From Bacillus sp. (in: firmicutes) (GTDB taxonomy: Bacteria > Bacillota > Bacilli > Bacillales > Cytobacillaceae): DNA of 35,132 nucleotides. Numbering within the stretch: position 1 is the stretch's first letter; the number at the start of each line of letters is the position of its first letter. Where the stretch lies: NCBI GenBank assembly GCA_011524525.1, contig WTKE01000027.1, forward strand, positions 1 through 35,132, given 5' to 3'. This document shows positions 1 to 9,798 of this stretch, in pieces. Position numbers and translations under genes: made by a program. The notes beneath the pieces were generated by a model, which was given only the letters and a program-made list of their open reading frames with translations, was not told where the DNA came from and did not search any database.

Positions 1-81
1 TTTCAACACTAATCATTTTGTTGACGTATGATTTGTTTAGTTTTCAAAGAACAATTTATTAATCAATCGCTCTTGGGCGAC
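1..81 (-). other. 5' leader of an rRNA operon (16S gene lies outside the window)
   Basis: On the minus strand, the sequence after the promoter at 81-116 has a small hairpin (TCGC...GCGA) and then TTCTTTGAAAACTAAACAA (33-51). This matches the boxA-type antitermination and processing motif found before 16S and 23S genes in Bacillus. No rRNA coding sequence is reached before the window ends. In B. subtilis an rRNA operon also follows lysS. The leader assignment rests on motif and position; the 16S gene itself is inferred. Confidence 0.8.
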
Positions 82-116
82 TTTTTAATATTACCAGATT
101 CAACTTTTAGAGTCAA
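81..116 (-). promoter_or_regulatory. Sigma-A promoter, likely rRNA P2
   Basis: The minus strand reads TTGACT (116-111), a 17-bp spacer, then TAATAT (93-88), nearly perfect for sigma-A. The base seven positions after the -10 is a G (81). A +1 G is the usual start of B. subtilis rRNA transcripts, whose promoters respond to the GTP pool. It sits about 30 bp upstream of the boxA-like motif. Confidence 0.82.
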
Positions 117-173
117 TAACTTTTTTAAGTTATTTTTCTCAGTAAGTTAACTTCTTTTGCGGCAACAGATAAT

Positions 174-202
174 AATATATCACCATATCGATTTGAATGC
201 AA
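174..202 (-). promoter_or_regulatory. Upstream sigma-A promoter, candidate rRNA P1
   Basis: The minus strand has TTGCAT (202-197), a 17-bp spacer and TATATT (179-174), immediately after the lysS terminator T-run. It lies about 90 bp upstream of the stronger P2 candidate. Tandem P1/P2 promoters are the norm for Bacillus rRNA operons. The -35 box is only a fair match, so this is less certain than P2. Confidence 0.55.
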
Positions 203-206
203 CATA

Positions 207-256
207 TTTTTTTTAAAAAAATAGCGTACAAGAATAGTTCATAATCTTGTACGCTA
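207..256 (-). terminator. Rho-independent terminator of lysS
   Basis: A perfect 12-bp inverted repeat, TAGCGTACAAGA (222-233) with its complement (245-256), has an 11-nt loop. On the minus strand it is followed by seven T residues. It starts ten bases after the lysS stop codon and separates lysS from the rRNA promoters. Confidence 0.9.
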
Positions 257-265
257 CAAAGATCG

Positions 266-1789
<1,524 letters not shown>

Positions 1790-1820
1790 TCAATTGCTTG
1801 AATTTATGTAATAACACCAT

Positions 1821-1850
1821 CTTATAAGCATACTATATTATTTTACACAA
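1821..1850 (-). promoter_or_regulatory. Possible sigma-A promoter of lysS
   Basis: The minus strand shows TTGTGT (1850-1845), an 18-bp spacer and TATAAG (1826-1821), between the dusB terminator and lysS. The boxes are only fair matches. A promoter is expected here because the preceding terminator is strong. Confidence 0.4.
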
Positions 1851-1880
1851 AGTGAGAAAAACAGACATTAAAAAAGTAAA

Positions 1881-1915
1881 ATAAAATAAAAACTGCCAGC
1901 ATCAACTGGCAGTTT
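1881..1915 (-). terminator. Rho-independent terminator of the folate/dusB operon
   Basis: A perfect 10-bp stem, AAACTGCCAG (1890-1899 on the plus strand) with its complement (1906-1915) and a 6-nt loop, is followed on the minus strand by a T-rich tail. It lies about 45 bp after the dusB stop codon. Confidence 0.92.
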
Positions 1916-1961
1916 ACATAATCAAACGTATTATATTGAATGTTCGCTTAGAAGTCAAACC

Positions 1962-2963
1962 TTAACCTACTTGAGATTCCATAACTTCTTTTTCTTCCTC
2001 TTCTAATACTAAAGCTGTTAATAAAGTAAAGAGGTCCGCTCGAGTATTGCACTCATTAATCCCATTACGTACCTTTGCATTTCCTCTAATCCCTTTTAAA
2101 TACCAAGCTGCATGCTTACGCATTTCACGAACAGCTACATATTCTCCTTTAAGAGCAATAAGACGATCTAAGTGAAGAATACACACATCAATTTTTTCAC
2201 GAACGGTTGGCTCACCCATGAGCTCCCCTGATTCAAGGTATTTAACCGTACGGTAGATCATCCAAGGATTTCCTAGAGCTGCACGGCCGATCATTACTCC
2301 ATCACAGCCGGTTTCTTCTAGCATACGCTTTGCATCTTGAGGAGTCGTTACATCCCCATTACCGATTAATGGAATACCGATTGATTGCTTAACCTCACGA
2401 ATAATATCCCAGTTTGCTTTTCCCTCGTACATTTGGACCCGAGTCCGACCGTGTAATGAAACTGCCTTACCGCCAGCTCGCTCAACGGCCTGGGCATTCT
2501 TAACAGCATAAATATGATCTTCATCCCAGCCCATACGCATTTTTACAGTGACCGGCTTTTTCACAACATCCGTAACCGCAGAAACCATCTCGTAAATTTT
2601 ATCAGGATCTAAAAGCCACTTTGCTCCCGCATCACATTTTGTGATTTTCGGAACCGGACATCCCATATTAATATCAATTATATCCGCATTCGTGTTTTCA
2701 TCAACGAACTTAGCAGCTTGGACTAATGTCTCTTTTTCGCCGCCAAAGATTTGCAAACTTAGTGGCTTCTCTCTCTCATCGATGTAAAGCATATTCATGG
2801 TTTTTTCGTTTTTTAAAATTATTCCTTTATCACTAACCATCTCAGCACAAACTAGACCTGCACCAAACTCTTTAACAGTTAAACGGAAAGCAGAGTTACA
2901 TACTCCGGCCATCGGAGCTAACACTACTTGATTTTTCATTTCTATATCTCCAATTTTAAGCAT
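1962..2963 (-). CDS. dusB: tRNA-dihydrouridine synthase, DusB family (YacF)
   Basis: FMN-dependent enzyme that reduces specific uridines of tRNA to dihydrouridine using NAD(P)H. The 333-residue protein shows the TIM-barrel start VLAPMAGVCNSAFR (residues 14-27), the NMGCP motif with the presumed catalytic cysteine at residue 102, SLHGRTR in the substrate-binding part and GNGDV/MIGRAALGNPW in the phosphate-binding loop. The start is ATG 2963 behind AGGAGGGG. It is the last gene of the folate operon, 28 bp after yazB, and is closed by a strong terminator. The enzyme family is certain; which tRNA positions it modifies cannot be read from the sequence. Confidence 0.95.
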   Translation of the reverse strand: MLKIGDIEMKNQVVLAPMAGVCNSAFRLTVKEFGAGLVCAEMVSDKGIILKNEKTMNMLYIDEREKPLSLQIFGGEKETLVQAAKFVDENTNADIIDINMGCPVPKITKCDAGAKWLLDPDKIYEMVSAVTDVVKKPVTVKMRMGWDEDHIYAVKNAQAVERAGGKAVSLHGRTRVQMYEGKANWDIIREVKQSIGIPLIGNGDVTTPQDAKRMLEETGCDGVMIGRAALGNPWMIYRTVKYLESGELMGEPTVREKIDVCILHLDRLIALKGEYVAVREMRKHAAWYLKGIRGNAKVRNGINECNTRADLFTLLTALVLEEEEKEVMESQVG

Positions 2964-2991
2964 GTTGCCCCTCCTATCTTAAACAATCTAT

Positions 2992-3207
2992 TTATTTATC
3001 CACCTCTTGTGGCATTAAATCCTTAATTGAAACTTTCAGTGCTTGAGCCGCTGTTTCCACTAAATGATCTGAAGGCATTCGATTTCCTCGTTCTATTTCG
3101 CCTAATACCGAAACAGAAACACCGATTTCCTTTGCAAACCCTTCTTGTGTATAACCTTTTAGTTTTCGAAAAGCGCGAATACGTCTTCCCCATTTTTCTG
3201 CTTCCAT
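2992..3207 (-). CDS. yazB: Small XRE-type helix-turn-helix protein (YazB)
   Basis: A 71-residue protein that is almost entirely one Cro/C1-type helix-turn-helix: RIRAFRKLKGYTQEGFAKEIG followed by the recognition-helix region SVSVLGEIERGNRMP. It probably binds DNA, but its target is unknown. ATG 3207 is preceded by AAGGGGT. The first 49 bases overlap the 3' end of folK in another frame, so the two genes are translationally close. The same small regulator sits between folK and dusB in B. subtilis, so it is a stable member of this operon. Whether it regulates folate genes is open. Confidence 0.88.
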   Translation of the reverse strand: MEAEKWGRRIRAFRKLKGYTQEGFAKEIGVSVSVLGEIERGNRMPSDHLVETAAQALKVSIKDLMPQEVDK

Positions 3208-3686
3208 ATTCGTACCCCTTCTTTTTCAGCGTTCATATTGAAATAGTCCTCTATCGACTTCTCCTGATTAGGTATCATGAGTGAAGAATCTAATTCAAGT
3301 AATGGCGCAAGAACAAAGGCGCGTTCCTGCATTCTTGGATGTGGGACAATTAGGTTCTCTGCTTCAATATTTTCTTGATTGTAGAGCAAAATGTCAAGGT
3401 CTATTATTCTTGGGCCCCATTTGAATTCCCTTTTTCTCCCTAAATCCTTTTCAATCCGAAGACAAATTCCTAATAATTCATACGGTGTAAGTGTTGTTCT
3501 AATCAAGATTACCATATTTAGAAAGTCATCTTGTTCCGTATATCCAACCGGTACCGTATCATAAATAGAGGAGCTTTTTACCAAATGAACTTCCTTCTCC
3601 TCTTTTAAATAACAGATTGCATCTACTAGGTTTTTATATCGGTCTCCCATATTCGTACCTAGGGCAATATAGGCCAAGTTATTCAA
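3159..3686 (-). CDS. folK: HPPK: 6-hydroxymethyl-dihydropterin pyrophosphokinase
   Basis: Transfers pyrophosphate from ATP to 6-hydroxymethyl-7,8-dihydropterin, the step before dihydropteroate synthase. The 175-residue protein has the family N-terminus AYIALGTNMGDR (residues 5-16) and the signature WGPRIIDLDILLY with its metal-binding aspartates. The start is TTG 3686, overlapping the folB stop codon as TTGA, with AGGAG nine bases upstream. Its 3' end overlaps yazB by 49 bases. Overlap on both sides suggests translational coupling within the folate operon. Confidence 0.96.
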   Translation of the reverse strand: MNNLAYIALGTNMGDRYKNLVDAICYLKEEKEVHLVKSSSIYDTVPVGYTEQDDFLNMVILIRTTLTPYELLGICLRIEKDLGRKREFKWGPRIIDLDILLYNQENIEAENLIVPHPRMQERAFVLAPLLELDSSLMIPNQEKSIEDYFNMNAEKEGVRIWKQKNGEDVFALFEN

Positions 3687-4048
3687 TAAGATCTACTCCT
3701 CATTATTTCAACTGCGACAGATTCGTAATGTCCTTGAATCGGTGGGTCAGGCTTGATAACTTTTACCGTTACAGCATGCGCTTTAGAAAATTCTCTTAAA
3801 ACTCGTGAAGCAATTTCCTCAGCAACTGATTCTACTAGCTTAAATGGTTCACCTTCCACAATGTCTTTACACAGTTGGTAGAGCTCACCATAGTTAATGG
3901 ATTCATTCAGGTTATCGCTTTGGCCCGCCTTCTTTAAATCAACTTCAACAACAAGATCGACCATGAATCTCTGACCTAACCGATTTTCTTCTGGGAATAC
4001 ACCATGAAAACCATAAAATTGCATACGGTTAACGTAAATTTTATCCAT
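3683..4048 (-). CDS. folB: Dihydroneopterin aldolase
   Basis: Cleaves 7,8-dihydroneopterin to 6-hydroxymethyl-dihydropterin and glycolaldehyde in folate synthesis. The 121-residue protein has the typical FYGFHGVFPEE start, the central INYGELY stretch, LVESVAEEIA with the conserved glutamate, and the C-terminal VKVIKPDPPI motif. I place the start at the second of two ATG codons (4048), which is better spaced from AAGGAG and gives the family N-terminus MDKIYV; ATG 4051 is the alternative. It overlaps folP by eight bases and folK by four. Confidence 0.95.
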   Translation of the reverse strand: MDKIYVNRMQFYGFHGVFPEENRLGQRFMVDLVVEVDLKKAGQSDNLNESINYGELYQLCKDIVEGEPFKLVESVAEEIASRVLREFSKAHAVTVKVIKPDPPIQGHYESVAVEIMRSRSY

Positions 4049-4865
4049 CATATTCTCCTTTTCCCATCATGGCATCCATCATTTTTGCCATTCGGCTAAT
4101 TTCCTTCACATCGTGAACTCTAACAATTTGGCATCCCTGTTGAATACCGTAACATACGGTCGCTCCAGTTCCTTCCATTCGTTCATGGACAGGTAAGTCT
4201 AATACAGCACCTATCATTGATTTACGAGAAGTTCCAAGAAGAACAGGGTAACCGATAGCTACAAGCTTATGTAAATGTCTCATCATTTCCAAGTTTAACT
4301 TTACATCCTTTGCAAAACCAATGCCGGGATCTAATATAATTTGTTCATCCCTTACACCAGCTTCTTTCACTAGTGTAATGCTTTCATATAAATCATTCAT
4401 AACATCCCTGAAAAAAGACTGATAGTTCCGATCCTCCCGGTTGTGCATGAGAATGATAGGTGCCTTCGTTTCCGCCGCTACCCGTTTCATATTCTCATCC
4501 GCCTTAGCACCCCATACATCATTAATAATATGAGCTCCAGCAGCCAGTGCTTCTCTAGCCACATCTGCTTTGTATGTATCGATGGAAATAGGAACGCTAA
4601 CTTCTTTTGATATAGCTTTAATAACAGGAACCACACGTTCTATTTCTTCTTCAGCAGGTATAAATCTCGCTCCAGGCCTAGTGGACTCCCCGCCGATATC
4701 AATAATATCAGCTCCTTCTTCCACCATCTCAATCGCTCGTTTCACCGCTTCATCTACTCTATTAAAGCTGCCACCATCTGAAAATGAATCAGGTGTAGCA
4801 TTTAAGATTCCCATGATGATTGTTTTTTTCTTAAAATCTAATGTATATGGTCCGGCAGAAATCAA
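4041..4865 (-). CDS. folP: Dihydropteroate synthase (sulfonamide target)
   Basis: Condenses hydroxymethyl-dihydropterin pyrophosphate with p-aminobenzoate to form dihydropteroate. The 274-residue TIM-barrel protein shows GILNATPDSFSDGG near residue 19, DIGGESTRPGA, SIDTYKA, the ILDPGIGFAK segment and LLGTSRKS, all conserved in the family. The start is TTG 4865, eight bases after a strong AGGAGG. No better ATG exists upstream. It lies 24 bp after pabC, so the PABA branch and the pterin branch meet in one transcript. The gene is named sul in B. subtilis. Confidence 0.97.
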   Translation of the reverse strand: MISAGPYTLDFKKKTIIMGILNATPDSFSDGGSFNRVDEAVKRAIEMVEEGADIIDIGGESTRPGARFIPAEEEIERVVPVIKAISKEVSVPISIDTYKADVAREALAAGAHIINDVWGAKADENMKRVAAETKAPIILMHNREDRNYQSFFRDVMNDLYESITLVKEAGVRDEQIILDPGIGFAKDVKLNLEMMRHLHKLVAIGYPVLLGTSRKSMIGAVLDLPVHERMEGTGATVCYGIQQGCQIVRVHDVKEISRMAKMMDAMMGKGEYDG

Positions 4866-4889
4866 ATAAAACGCCTCCTAATTCCTTTG

Positions 4890-5753
4890 TTAATTTATTT
4901 CCTTTCTACTCCAAAGACTATTTGTATACATTCGATACGCTTGGTGCAACATTTGAAAAAACTCACCCTCTACACCCGGAAATACAAGTGAATCTACTTT
5001 CGAAATGGCAACTATCTCTTGAATGGAGTTGGTAACAAATATCTCAGTAGCCGTATTAAGTACATCTGTTTTATAGAAACCTTCCTTAACCTGTAATCCC
5101 TTTTTACTAGCAAGTTCTATTACAAATGATCGGGTGATTCCACTTAATATTCCTGTACCAAGGTCAGGGGTAAACAATTGGTTATCTATTACCCAGAAAA
5201 TATTTGAGACAATTCCTTCTGCTATACATCCGTCCTTTGTTAGAAAGATTCCTTCCACATTTGTCCGATTTCCTATTTCTCTTTTTGCCAATAAATTATT
5301 CATATAGTGATGAGACTTTAAACGCAAGGGACCTTCTGGGGTATTTCGACTGAGCTTTAGAAACTGAGCTTCCTTCTCTGTCGGTCCACCAGCTTCAGGA
5401 AGTGGCTTTACAAACATCATTATATTGGCATGCTCATACGGCTCTACCGGTAAACCGACCGCTCCAACACCCGCTGAAACGTTAAGTCGTATATAAGCAT
5501 TGGTCAGCTTGTTCTTTTCCAATAGAAGCTTGAGCGCTTGAATCATTTCGTCTTTATTTAGGATTTTTTGAATTCCGATCATCTCTAGACTGCTATTTAG
5601 ACGTTCTAGATGATCTTCTAATAAAAAGGGATGCCCTTCATATACACGAAATGTTTCAAATAGGCCCATTCCATAAAGGAAACCATGATCAAAGGGGGAG
5701 ATTCTTGCCTCCTCCTCCTTGATCATTTCTCCGTTTATATATAAATACATCAT
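4890..5753 (-). CDS. pabC: Aminodeoxychorismate lyase
   Basis: PLP-dependent fold type IV enzyme that releases pyruvate from 4-amino-4-deoxychorismate to give p-aminobenzoate. The 287-residue protein has [18 protein letters not shown] (residues 19-36), [15 protein letters not shown] with the lysine expected to hold [22 protein letters not shown] and the TGILSGITR segment. ATG 5753 overlaps the pabA stop as ATGA. It could be confused with a branched-chain or D-amino acid aminotransferase of the same fold, but its position between pabA and folP settles the role. Confidence 0.94.
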   Translation of the reverse strand: MMYLYINGEMIKEEEARISPFDHGFLYGMGLFETFRVYEGHPFLLEDHLERLNSSLEMIGIQKILNKDEMIQALKLLLEKNKLTNAYIRLNVSAGVGAVGLPVEPYEHANIMMFVKPLPEAGGPTEKEAQFLKLSRNTPEGPLRLKSHHYMNNLLAKREIGNRTNVEGIFLTKDGCIAEGIVSNIFWVIDNQLFTPDLGTGILSGITRSFVIELASKKGLQVKEGFYKTDVLNTATEIFVTNSIQEIVAISKVDSLVFPGVEGEFFQMLHQAYRMYTNSLWSRKEIN

Positions 5754-6349
5754 GATCCCTCATTCTTTGGAGACAGTTCCATTTTGTAAAACGACACAAA
5801 ATTCTGTAGTAATTGTTTCCCAGCGGTAGTCATAATGGACTCTGGATGGAATTGAACCCCTTCTACCGGTAGCTCTCTATGCCTGATCGCCATAATTTCT
5901 CCTTCTTTCGTCCAAGCAGATATTTCAAAGCATTCTGGTAGCGTTTCTCTCTTTACAATCAAAGAATGGTATCTTGTTGCAGGAAAAGGATTCGGTAACC
6001 CTTCAAAAATTGTTTTTCCATCATGATGCATGAGAGAGGTCTTGCCATGCATTAACCGCTCCGCTTGCACAACATCTCCCCCGAATACTTGAGCGATCGA
6101 CTGATGACCTAGACATACACCAAATATAGGAATCTTCCCTGCAAATTCCTCTATTGCTCGTAATGATATCCCTGCTTCATTTGGGCTACATGGTCCAGGT
6201 GAAACCATAAGAAAGTTTGGACCTAGTTCTTCAATGTCTCGAATACTTATGGAGTCATTTCGCTTAACTTCTAAAGTTTCACCAAGTTCACCTAAGTACT
6301 GAACAAGATTAAAAGTAAATGAGTCATAATTATCTATCATTAAAATCAA
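5750..6349 (-). CDS. pabA: Glutamine amidotransferase, aminodeoxychorismate synthase component II
   Basis: Supplies ammonia from glutamine to PabB. The 199-residue protein is a complete class I amidotransferase domain: DNYDSFTFN at the N-terminus, [12 protein letters not shown], the nucleophile in GVCLGHQS (Cys79) and the His/Glu pair in VQFHPES. The start is TTG 6349 overlapping the pabB stop (TTGA), with AAGGTG upstream; it gives the family N-terminus MILMIDNYD. In B. subtilis this protein also serves anthranilate synthase and its translation is controlled by TRAP. I see no GAG/TAG repeat array around this start, so that control is probably absent here. Confidence 0.96.
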   Translation of the reverse strand: MILMIDNYDSFTFNLVQYLGELGETLEVKRNDSISIRDIEELGPNFLMVSPGPCSPNEAGISLRAIEEFAGKIPIFGVCLGHQSIAQVFGGDVVQAERLMHGKTSLMHHDGKTIFEGLPNPFPATRYHSLIVKRETLPECFEISAWTKEGEIMAIRHRELPVEGVQFHPESIMTTAGKQLLQNFVSFYKMELSPKNEGS

Positions 6350-7746
6350 TGCAATTCACCTTTTTCCGCCAGTTCTTTTGCTCTCCATAGAGCCATTGCT
6401 TTTTTCAAAGATTCTTTATATTCATGCTTAGGATTAGAATCAATGACAATTCCTGCTCCTGCTTGAACAAATGCTTGTCCGTCTTTTACTAACATTGTGC
6501 GAATAACAATATTAATTTCCATGTCATCATTAAAACCAATCCACCCTATGGAACCTGTGTAGATTCCGCGCTGAACCGGCTCGAGCTCTTCAATAATTTC
6601 CATCGTTCGAACCTTAGGGGCTCCTGTAATTGTACCACCAGGAAAGGTAGCATCAATCAAATCAAAGGATGTTTGATCTGGTCGTATGACTCCTCTAACA
6701 TTCGAGACAATATGCATCACATGAGAATATCTTTCAATGACCATAAATTCGTTTACTTCCACCGTTCCGTACTCACAAACTCTTCCTAAATCATTTCGTT
6801 CTAAATCAACGAGCATCACATGCTCTGCTCTCTCTTTTTCACTTTCAATAAGTTCCTTAGCAAGTCTGAGATCTTCTTCTTCATTTTCCCCTCGAGAACG
6901 AGTCCCAGCAATTGGTCTTGTACTAACCTCTTTTCCATGCTTTTTCACAAGTAGCTCAGGAGACCCACCTACAATCTGAAAGTCAGGAGTATGTATATAA
7001 CTCATATATGGGGAAGGATTTAATTGTCTGAGCTGATCGTATACATTCACCGCTGGAATGGTTATCGCTTTTGCTTGGCGGACAGATAAATTAACTTGAA
7101 AGATGTCACCCTGTGCAATGTATTCTTGAATTCTATCTACCGCCCTCATAAACTCTTCATCGCTCATGGATACATGAAGCTCATCATTATCAGGAGTGAT
7201 TCTTTCTTGTTCGAACTTCACTACTGGGCCTGTCCACTTTGACTCCCACTCCTTAAGAACATCCGTATTTTCATATCCCTTTTCTTGAATCTGCATGAGC
7301 CAGAGTGTTTCCTCTTTATGATCAAATACAAACCATTCATTAAAGAGGAAAAAATACAACTCCGGCATTTCCAAATCATCCAATGAAAATTTAGGCAACT
7401 TCTCTATATAACGCACATAATCATAGCTGATATAACCAATAAGTCCTCCTTGAAAATCCGGAAGTCCTTCCTGACGCTCTAGCTTATATTGAGACAGATA
7501 TTCTTTCATTAAATGAAGAGGATTCCCTTGTTGTTCCTGCCTATTTCCCTTTTCAACAATCGTTAGTTTGCTATTTTTCCCTATAAAGATTGTCTCTGGC
7601 CCAAAAGCGGCAATATTGTATCGTCCACCTCGTCCACTTTCTAACAATACATGGTGTTCATATGATTGAGAAAGCTCCCTGTACTTCTGGTAAAACCTTT
7701 CTTTATCAAAAGGCATCTGTTTACTATTTAGTGTTAATATTTTCAA
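6346..7746 (-). CDS. pabB: Aminodeoxychorismate synthase component I
   Basis: Aminates chorismate to 4-amino-4-deoxychorismate, the first PABA-specific step. Near the N-terminus are [16 protein letters not shown] and [18 protein letters not shown]; the chorismate-binding domain follows with [58 protein letters not shown] and [10 protein letters not shown]. The open frame runs up to 7809, almost into the cysK terminator, but I choose TTG 7746 because AAAGGGGAG lies seven bases before it and the resulting 466 residues match the family. ATG 7716 lacks a ribosome-binding site. It is the first gene of the folate operon. Confidence 0.95.
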   Translation of the reverse strand: MKILTLNSKQMPFDKERFYQKYRELSQSYEHHVLLESGRGGRYNIAAFGPETIFIGKNSKLTIVEKGNRQEQQGNPLHLMKEYLSQYKLERQEGLPDFQGGLIGYISYDYVRYIEKLPKFSLDDLEMPELYFFLFNEWFVFDHKEETLWLMQIQEKGYENTDVLKEWESKWTGPVVKFEQERITPDNDELHVSMSDEEFMRAVDRIQEYIAQGDIFQVNLSVRQAKAITIPAVNVYDQLRQLNPSPYMSYIHTPDFQIVGGSPELLVKKHGKEVSTRPIAGTRSRGENEEEDLRLAKELIESEKERAEHVMLVDLERNDLGRVCEYGTVEVNEFMVIERYSHVMHIVSNVRGVIRPDQTSFDLIDATFPGGTITGAPKVRTMEIIEELEPVQRGIYTGSIGWIGFNDDMEINIVIRTMLVKDGQAFVQAGAGIVIDSNPKHEYKESLKKAMALWRAKELAEKGELH

Positions 7747-7810
7747 AAAGGTTCTCCCCTTTAAAAAAGTGAAAATAAAAGTTCCTTGTCTTATTTTACT
7801 ATTAGACAAA

Positions 7811-7838
7811 ATAAAAACAACAGCCCTAGGGACTGTTG
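7811..7838 (-). terminator. Rho-independent terminator of cysK
   Basis: On the minus strand CAACAGTCCC pairs with GGG-CTGTTG (one bulged T), followed by TTTTTATTTT. It begins 12 bp after the cysK stop codon and ends just before the folate operon leader. Confidence 0.85.
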
Positions 7839-7850
7839 CTTATGTTTTGA

Positions 7851-8777
7851 TTAGTCTTCGAATTGATATAATGGAGTACTTAGGTAACGTTCTCCGTTAC
7901 TTGGAATAATTGCCAGTACTTTCTTACCTGCTCCAAGCTCTTTTGCTACCTTCAATGCTGCACAGATAGCTGCCCCAGAAGAGATCCCTCCAAGAATTCC
8001 TTCTTCCTTCGCTGCACGACGTGCATATTCGAAAGCTTGGTCATTAGAGATTTGAATTACTTCGTCGTATACCTTTGTATCAAGAATATCAGGAACAAAA
8101 CCTGCACCGATTCCTTGAATTTTGTGTGGACCTGGCTTACCACCAGATAATACAGGTGAATCAACCGGTTCAACCGCATAAACTTTAACATTGTCAAAAT
8201 TTTGCTTAAGAACTTGACCAGCACCTGTAATTGTTCCACCCGTTCCGATCCCTGCAACAAACGCATCAAGACCTTCACTCATTTGCTCAACAATTTCCTT
8301 ACCTGTCGTTCTTCTGTGAACTTCAGGGTTAGATAGGTTCTTAAATTGTTGTGGCATAAAGTAGCCATTTTCTTTTGCAAGTTCTTCCGCTTTACGAATA
8401 GCTCCGCCCATTCCCTCTGGACCAGGTGTCAATACAAGTTCTGCTCCATATGCACGAAGTAGGTTACGTCTTTCCATACTCATTGTTTCAGGCATTACTA
8501 GAATCGCTCTGTACCCTTTTGCTGCAGCAACCATCGCAAGACCAATTCCCGTGTTACCACTCGTTGGCTCAACAATCGTATCTCCAGCTTTAAGGTCTCC
8601 ACTCTCTTCAGCTGACTCAATCATTGCAAGAGCAATACGGTCTTTTACTGAGCTTCCTGGATTCATATATTCAAGCTTTAAGTACACATCTGCGCTACCT
8701 TCTTCAACAAGGCGATTAAGCTTAACAATCGGCGTTTGTCCGACTAGTTCTGAAATAGAGTTTGCTACACGTACCAT
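7851..8777 (-). CDS. cysK: Cysteine synthase A (O-acetylserine sulfhydrylase)
   Basis: PLP enzyme that makes cysteine from O-acetylserine and sulfide. The 308-residue protein shows NPGSSVKDR with the PLP lysine at residue 45, [10 protein letters not shown] for substrate binding, [10 protein letters not shown] for the PLP phosphate and the C-terminal [12 protein letters not shown]. The start is ATG 8777 behind GGAGTGG; the open frame reaches 8783, but homologues begin MVRVANSI. In B. subtilis CysK also acts as partner of the repressor CymR, and a CymR-like site lies in the 5' leader here. It is monocistronic, with its own promoter and terminator. Confidence 0.97.
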   Translation of the reverse strand: MVRVANSISELVGQTPIVKLNRLVEEGSADVYLKLEYMNPGSSVKDRIALAMIESAEESGDLKAGDTIVEPTSGNTGIGLAMVAAAKGYRAILVMPETMSMERRNLLRAYGAELVLTPGPEGMGGAIRKAEELAKENGYFMPQQFKNLSNPEVHRRTTGKEIVEQMSEGLDAFVAGIGTGGTITGAGQVLKQNFDNVKVYAVEPVDSPVLSGGKPGPHKIQGIGAGFVPDILDTKVYDEVIQISNDQAFEYARRAAKEEGILGGISSGAAICAALKVAKELGAGKKVLAIIPSNGERYLSTPLYQFED

Positions 8778-8791
8778 CAACAACCACTCCT

Positions 8792-8816
8792 TATTCCGAC
8801 TAATTTTATTGGTTTA
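8792..8816 (-). promoter_or_regulatory. Candidate CymR operator in the cysK leader
   Basis: Between the -10 box and the ribosome-binding site the minus strand reads TAAACC, an AT-rich stretch, then TTAGTCGGAATA. An ACC half and a GGAAT half separated by A/T are the hallmarks I recall for CymR sites before cysteine genes in Bacillus. The spacing is about one base longer than the consensus I remember, so this is an inference. Confidence 0.5.
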
Positions 8817-8822
8817 ATTTAA

Positions 8823-8850
8823 TTTATAACATAAATTTGGCAAGTGTCAA
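8823..8850 (-). promoter_or_regulatory. Sigma-A promoter of cysK
   Basis: Perfect TTGACA (8850-8845), a 16-bp spacer and TATAAA (8828-8823) on the minus strand. The start point would fall near 8816, which places the CymR-like site at or just after +1. Confidence 0.8.
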
Positions 8851-8907
8851 TCTTTTTACACAAAACTCCACTGAATTTTCAAGTAGAAAATCGTTCTAAG
8901 GAACTAT

Positions 8908-9780
8908 CTAGTTCTGTTCGTAAAACCAATCAACCTTAGCCTCATCCCAAAAGTCACGCGCCGTTGCCGTTACACCCATTTGCTCTAAAGCTATTTGTCT
9001 TCGTATACTTTCTTTTACATCCTTATACTCGAACGTTCTTCCTTTTATTTGATCATGAAGCATAACAATAGAATAACCATTATCTGTTTTTATCGGACCT
9101 GTCCACTCGTTTTCCTTCAATTTCTTGACAGCTGCTAAGTAGTCGCGGGCATATTGATCCATTTCCTCACTAACATAACCAATATCGCCCCCTTGATTCG
9201 CACTGAATTCATCAATGGAGCGTTCCATGGCTAATGTCTCAAAACTTGTACCCTGTTCAAGTTCCTCTAGTGCCTTTTTTGCTTCTTCTTCCGTCTCTAC
9301 AATGATATGAGACAGGTGGTAAGCGGTTGGAATTTCATACAGGCTAGAATTTTCCTCATAAAATTTTTTTAGATCCTTTTCTTCCACTACCACATCTTTT
9401 GTTAGAAGCTCATCAAGCATGAGGCTATATTGAATTTGCTGTCTCCACTTTTCTTCATCCAAATTCTCATTAGATCCTGAACCATACATGGTTTTCACTA
9501 GGAGGAGTTCTCTATCTACTGCTTTCTTTGAAATGGAGATATCATATTTCTTAGCTAATTGAGCGATTGCTTTCTGATCAATCATCTCACTCAATACATC
9601 ACGACCATAACGCTCTTCCATTTCCCCAAGCCATTCTTGTCTAGTAATTGTCTCATTCCCTATCGTTGCCACTACCTCTTTACTGTCACCGTTATCCCGT
9701 GATAAGAAAAAAATAATAGTAGCAGCATTAAGCAAGAGAAGGCCGACAACTAAAGATTTTAAATACCTTTTATCCACCAT
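8908..9780 (-). CDS. yacD: Membrane-anchored parvulin-type peptidyl-prolyl isomerase (YacD)
   Basis: A PrsA/SurA-like foldase expected to act outside the membrane on secreted proteins. The 290-residue protein has an N-terminal anchor (LVVGLLLLNAATIIFFLS, residues 10-27) with no lipobox cysteine, so it is not a PrsA-type lipoprotein. A SurA-N-like helical region follows (about 35-130). The rotamase domain (about 140-235) has HLSHIIVETEEEAKKAL, GDIGYVSEEM and GYSIVMLHD. ATG 9780 is very close to its GGGGGAG; GTG 9777 is possible. It lies 18 bp after hslO in the coaX-hslO-yacD operon, the B. subtilis arrangement. The natural substrate is unknown. Confidence 0.88.
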   Translation of the reverse strand: MVDKRYLKSLVVGLLLLNAATIIFFLSRDNGDSKEVVATIGNETITRQEWLGEMEERYGRDVLSEMIDQKAIAQLAKKYDISISKKAVDRELLLVKTMYGSGSNENLDEEKWRQQIQYSLMLDELLTKDVVVEEKDLKKFYEENSSLYEIPTAYHLSHIIVETEEEAKKALEELEQGTSFETLAMERSIDEFSANQGGDIGYVSEEMDQYARDYLAAVKKLKENEWTGPIKTDNGYSIVMLHDQIKGRTFEYKDVKESIRRQIALEQMGVTATARDFWDEAKVDWFYEQN

Positions 9781-9798
9781 TTCTCCCCCAGGTTTTGA

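Noticed and set aside
6300-6420. TRAP-binding site at the pabA start, as in B. subtilis
   Set aside because: I looked for a series of GAG/TAG triplets around the ribosome-binding site and found only scattered ones.
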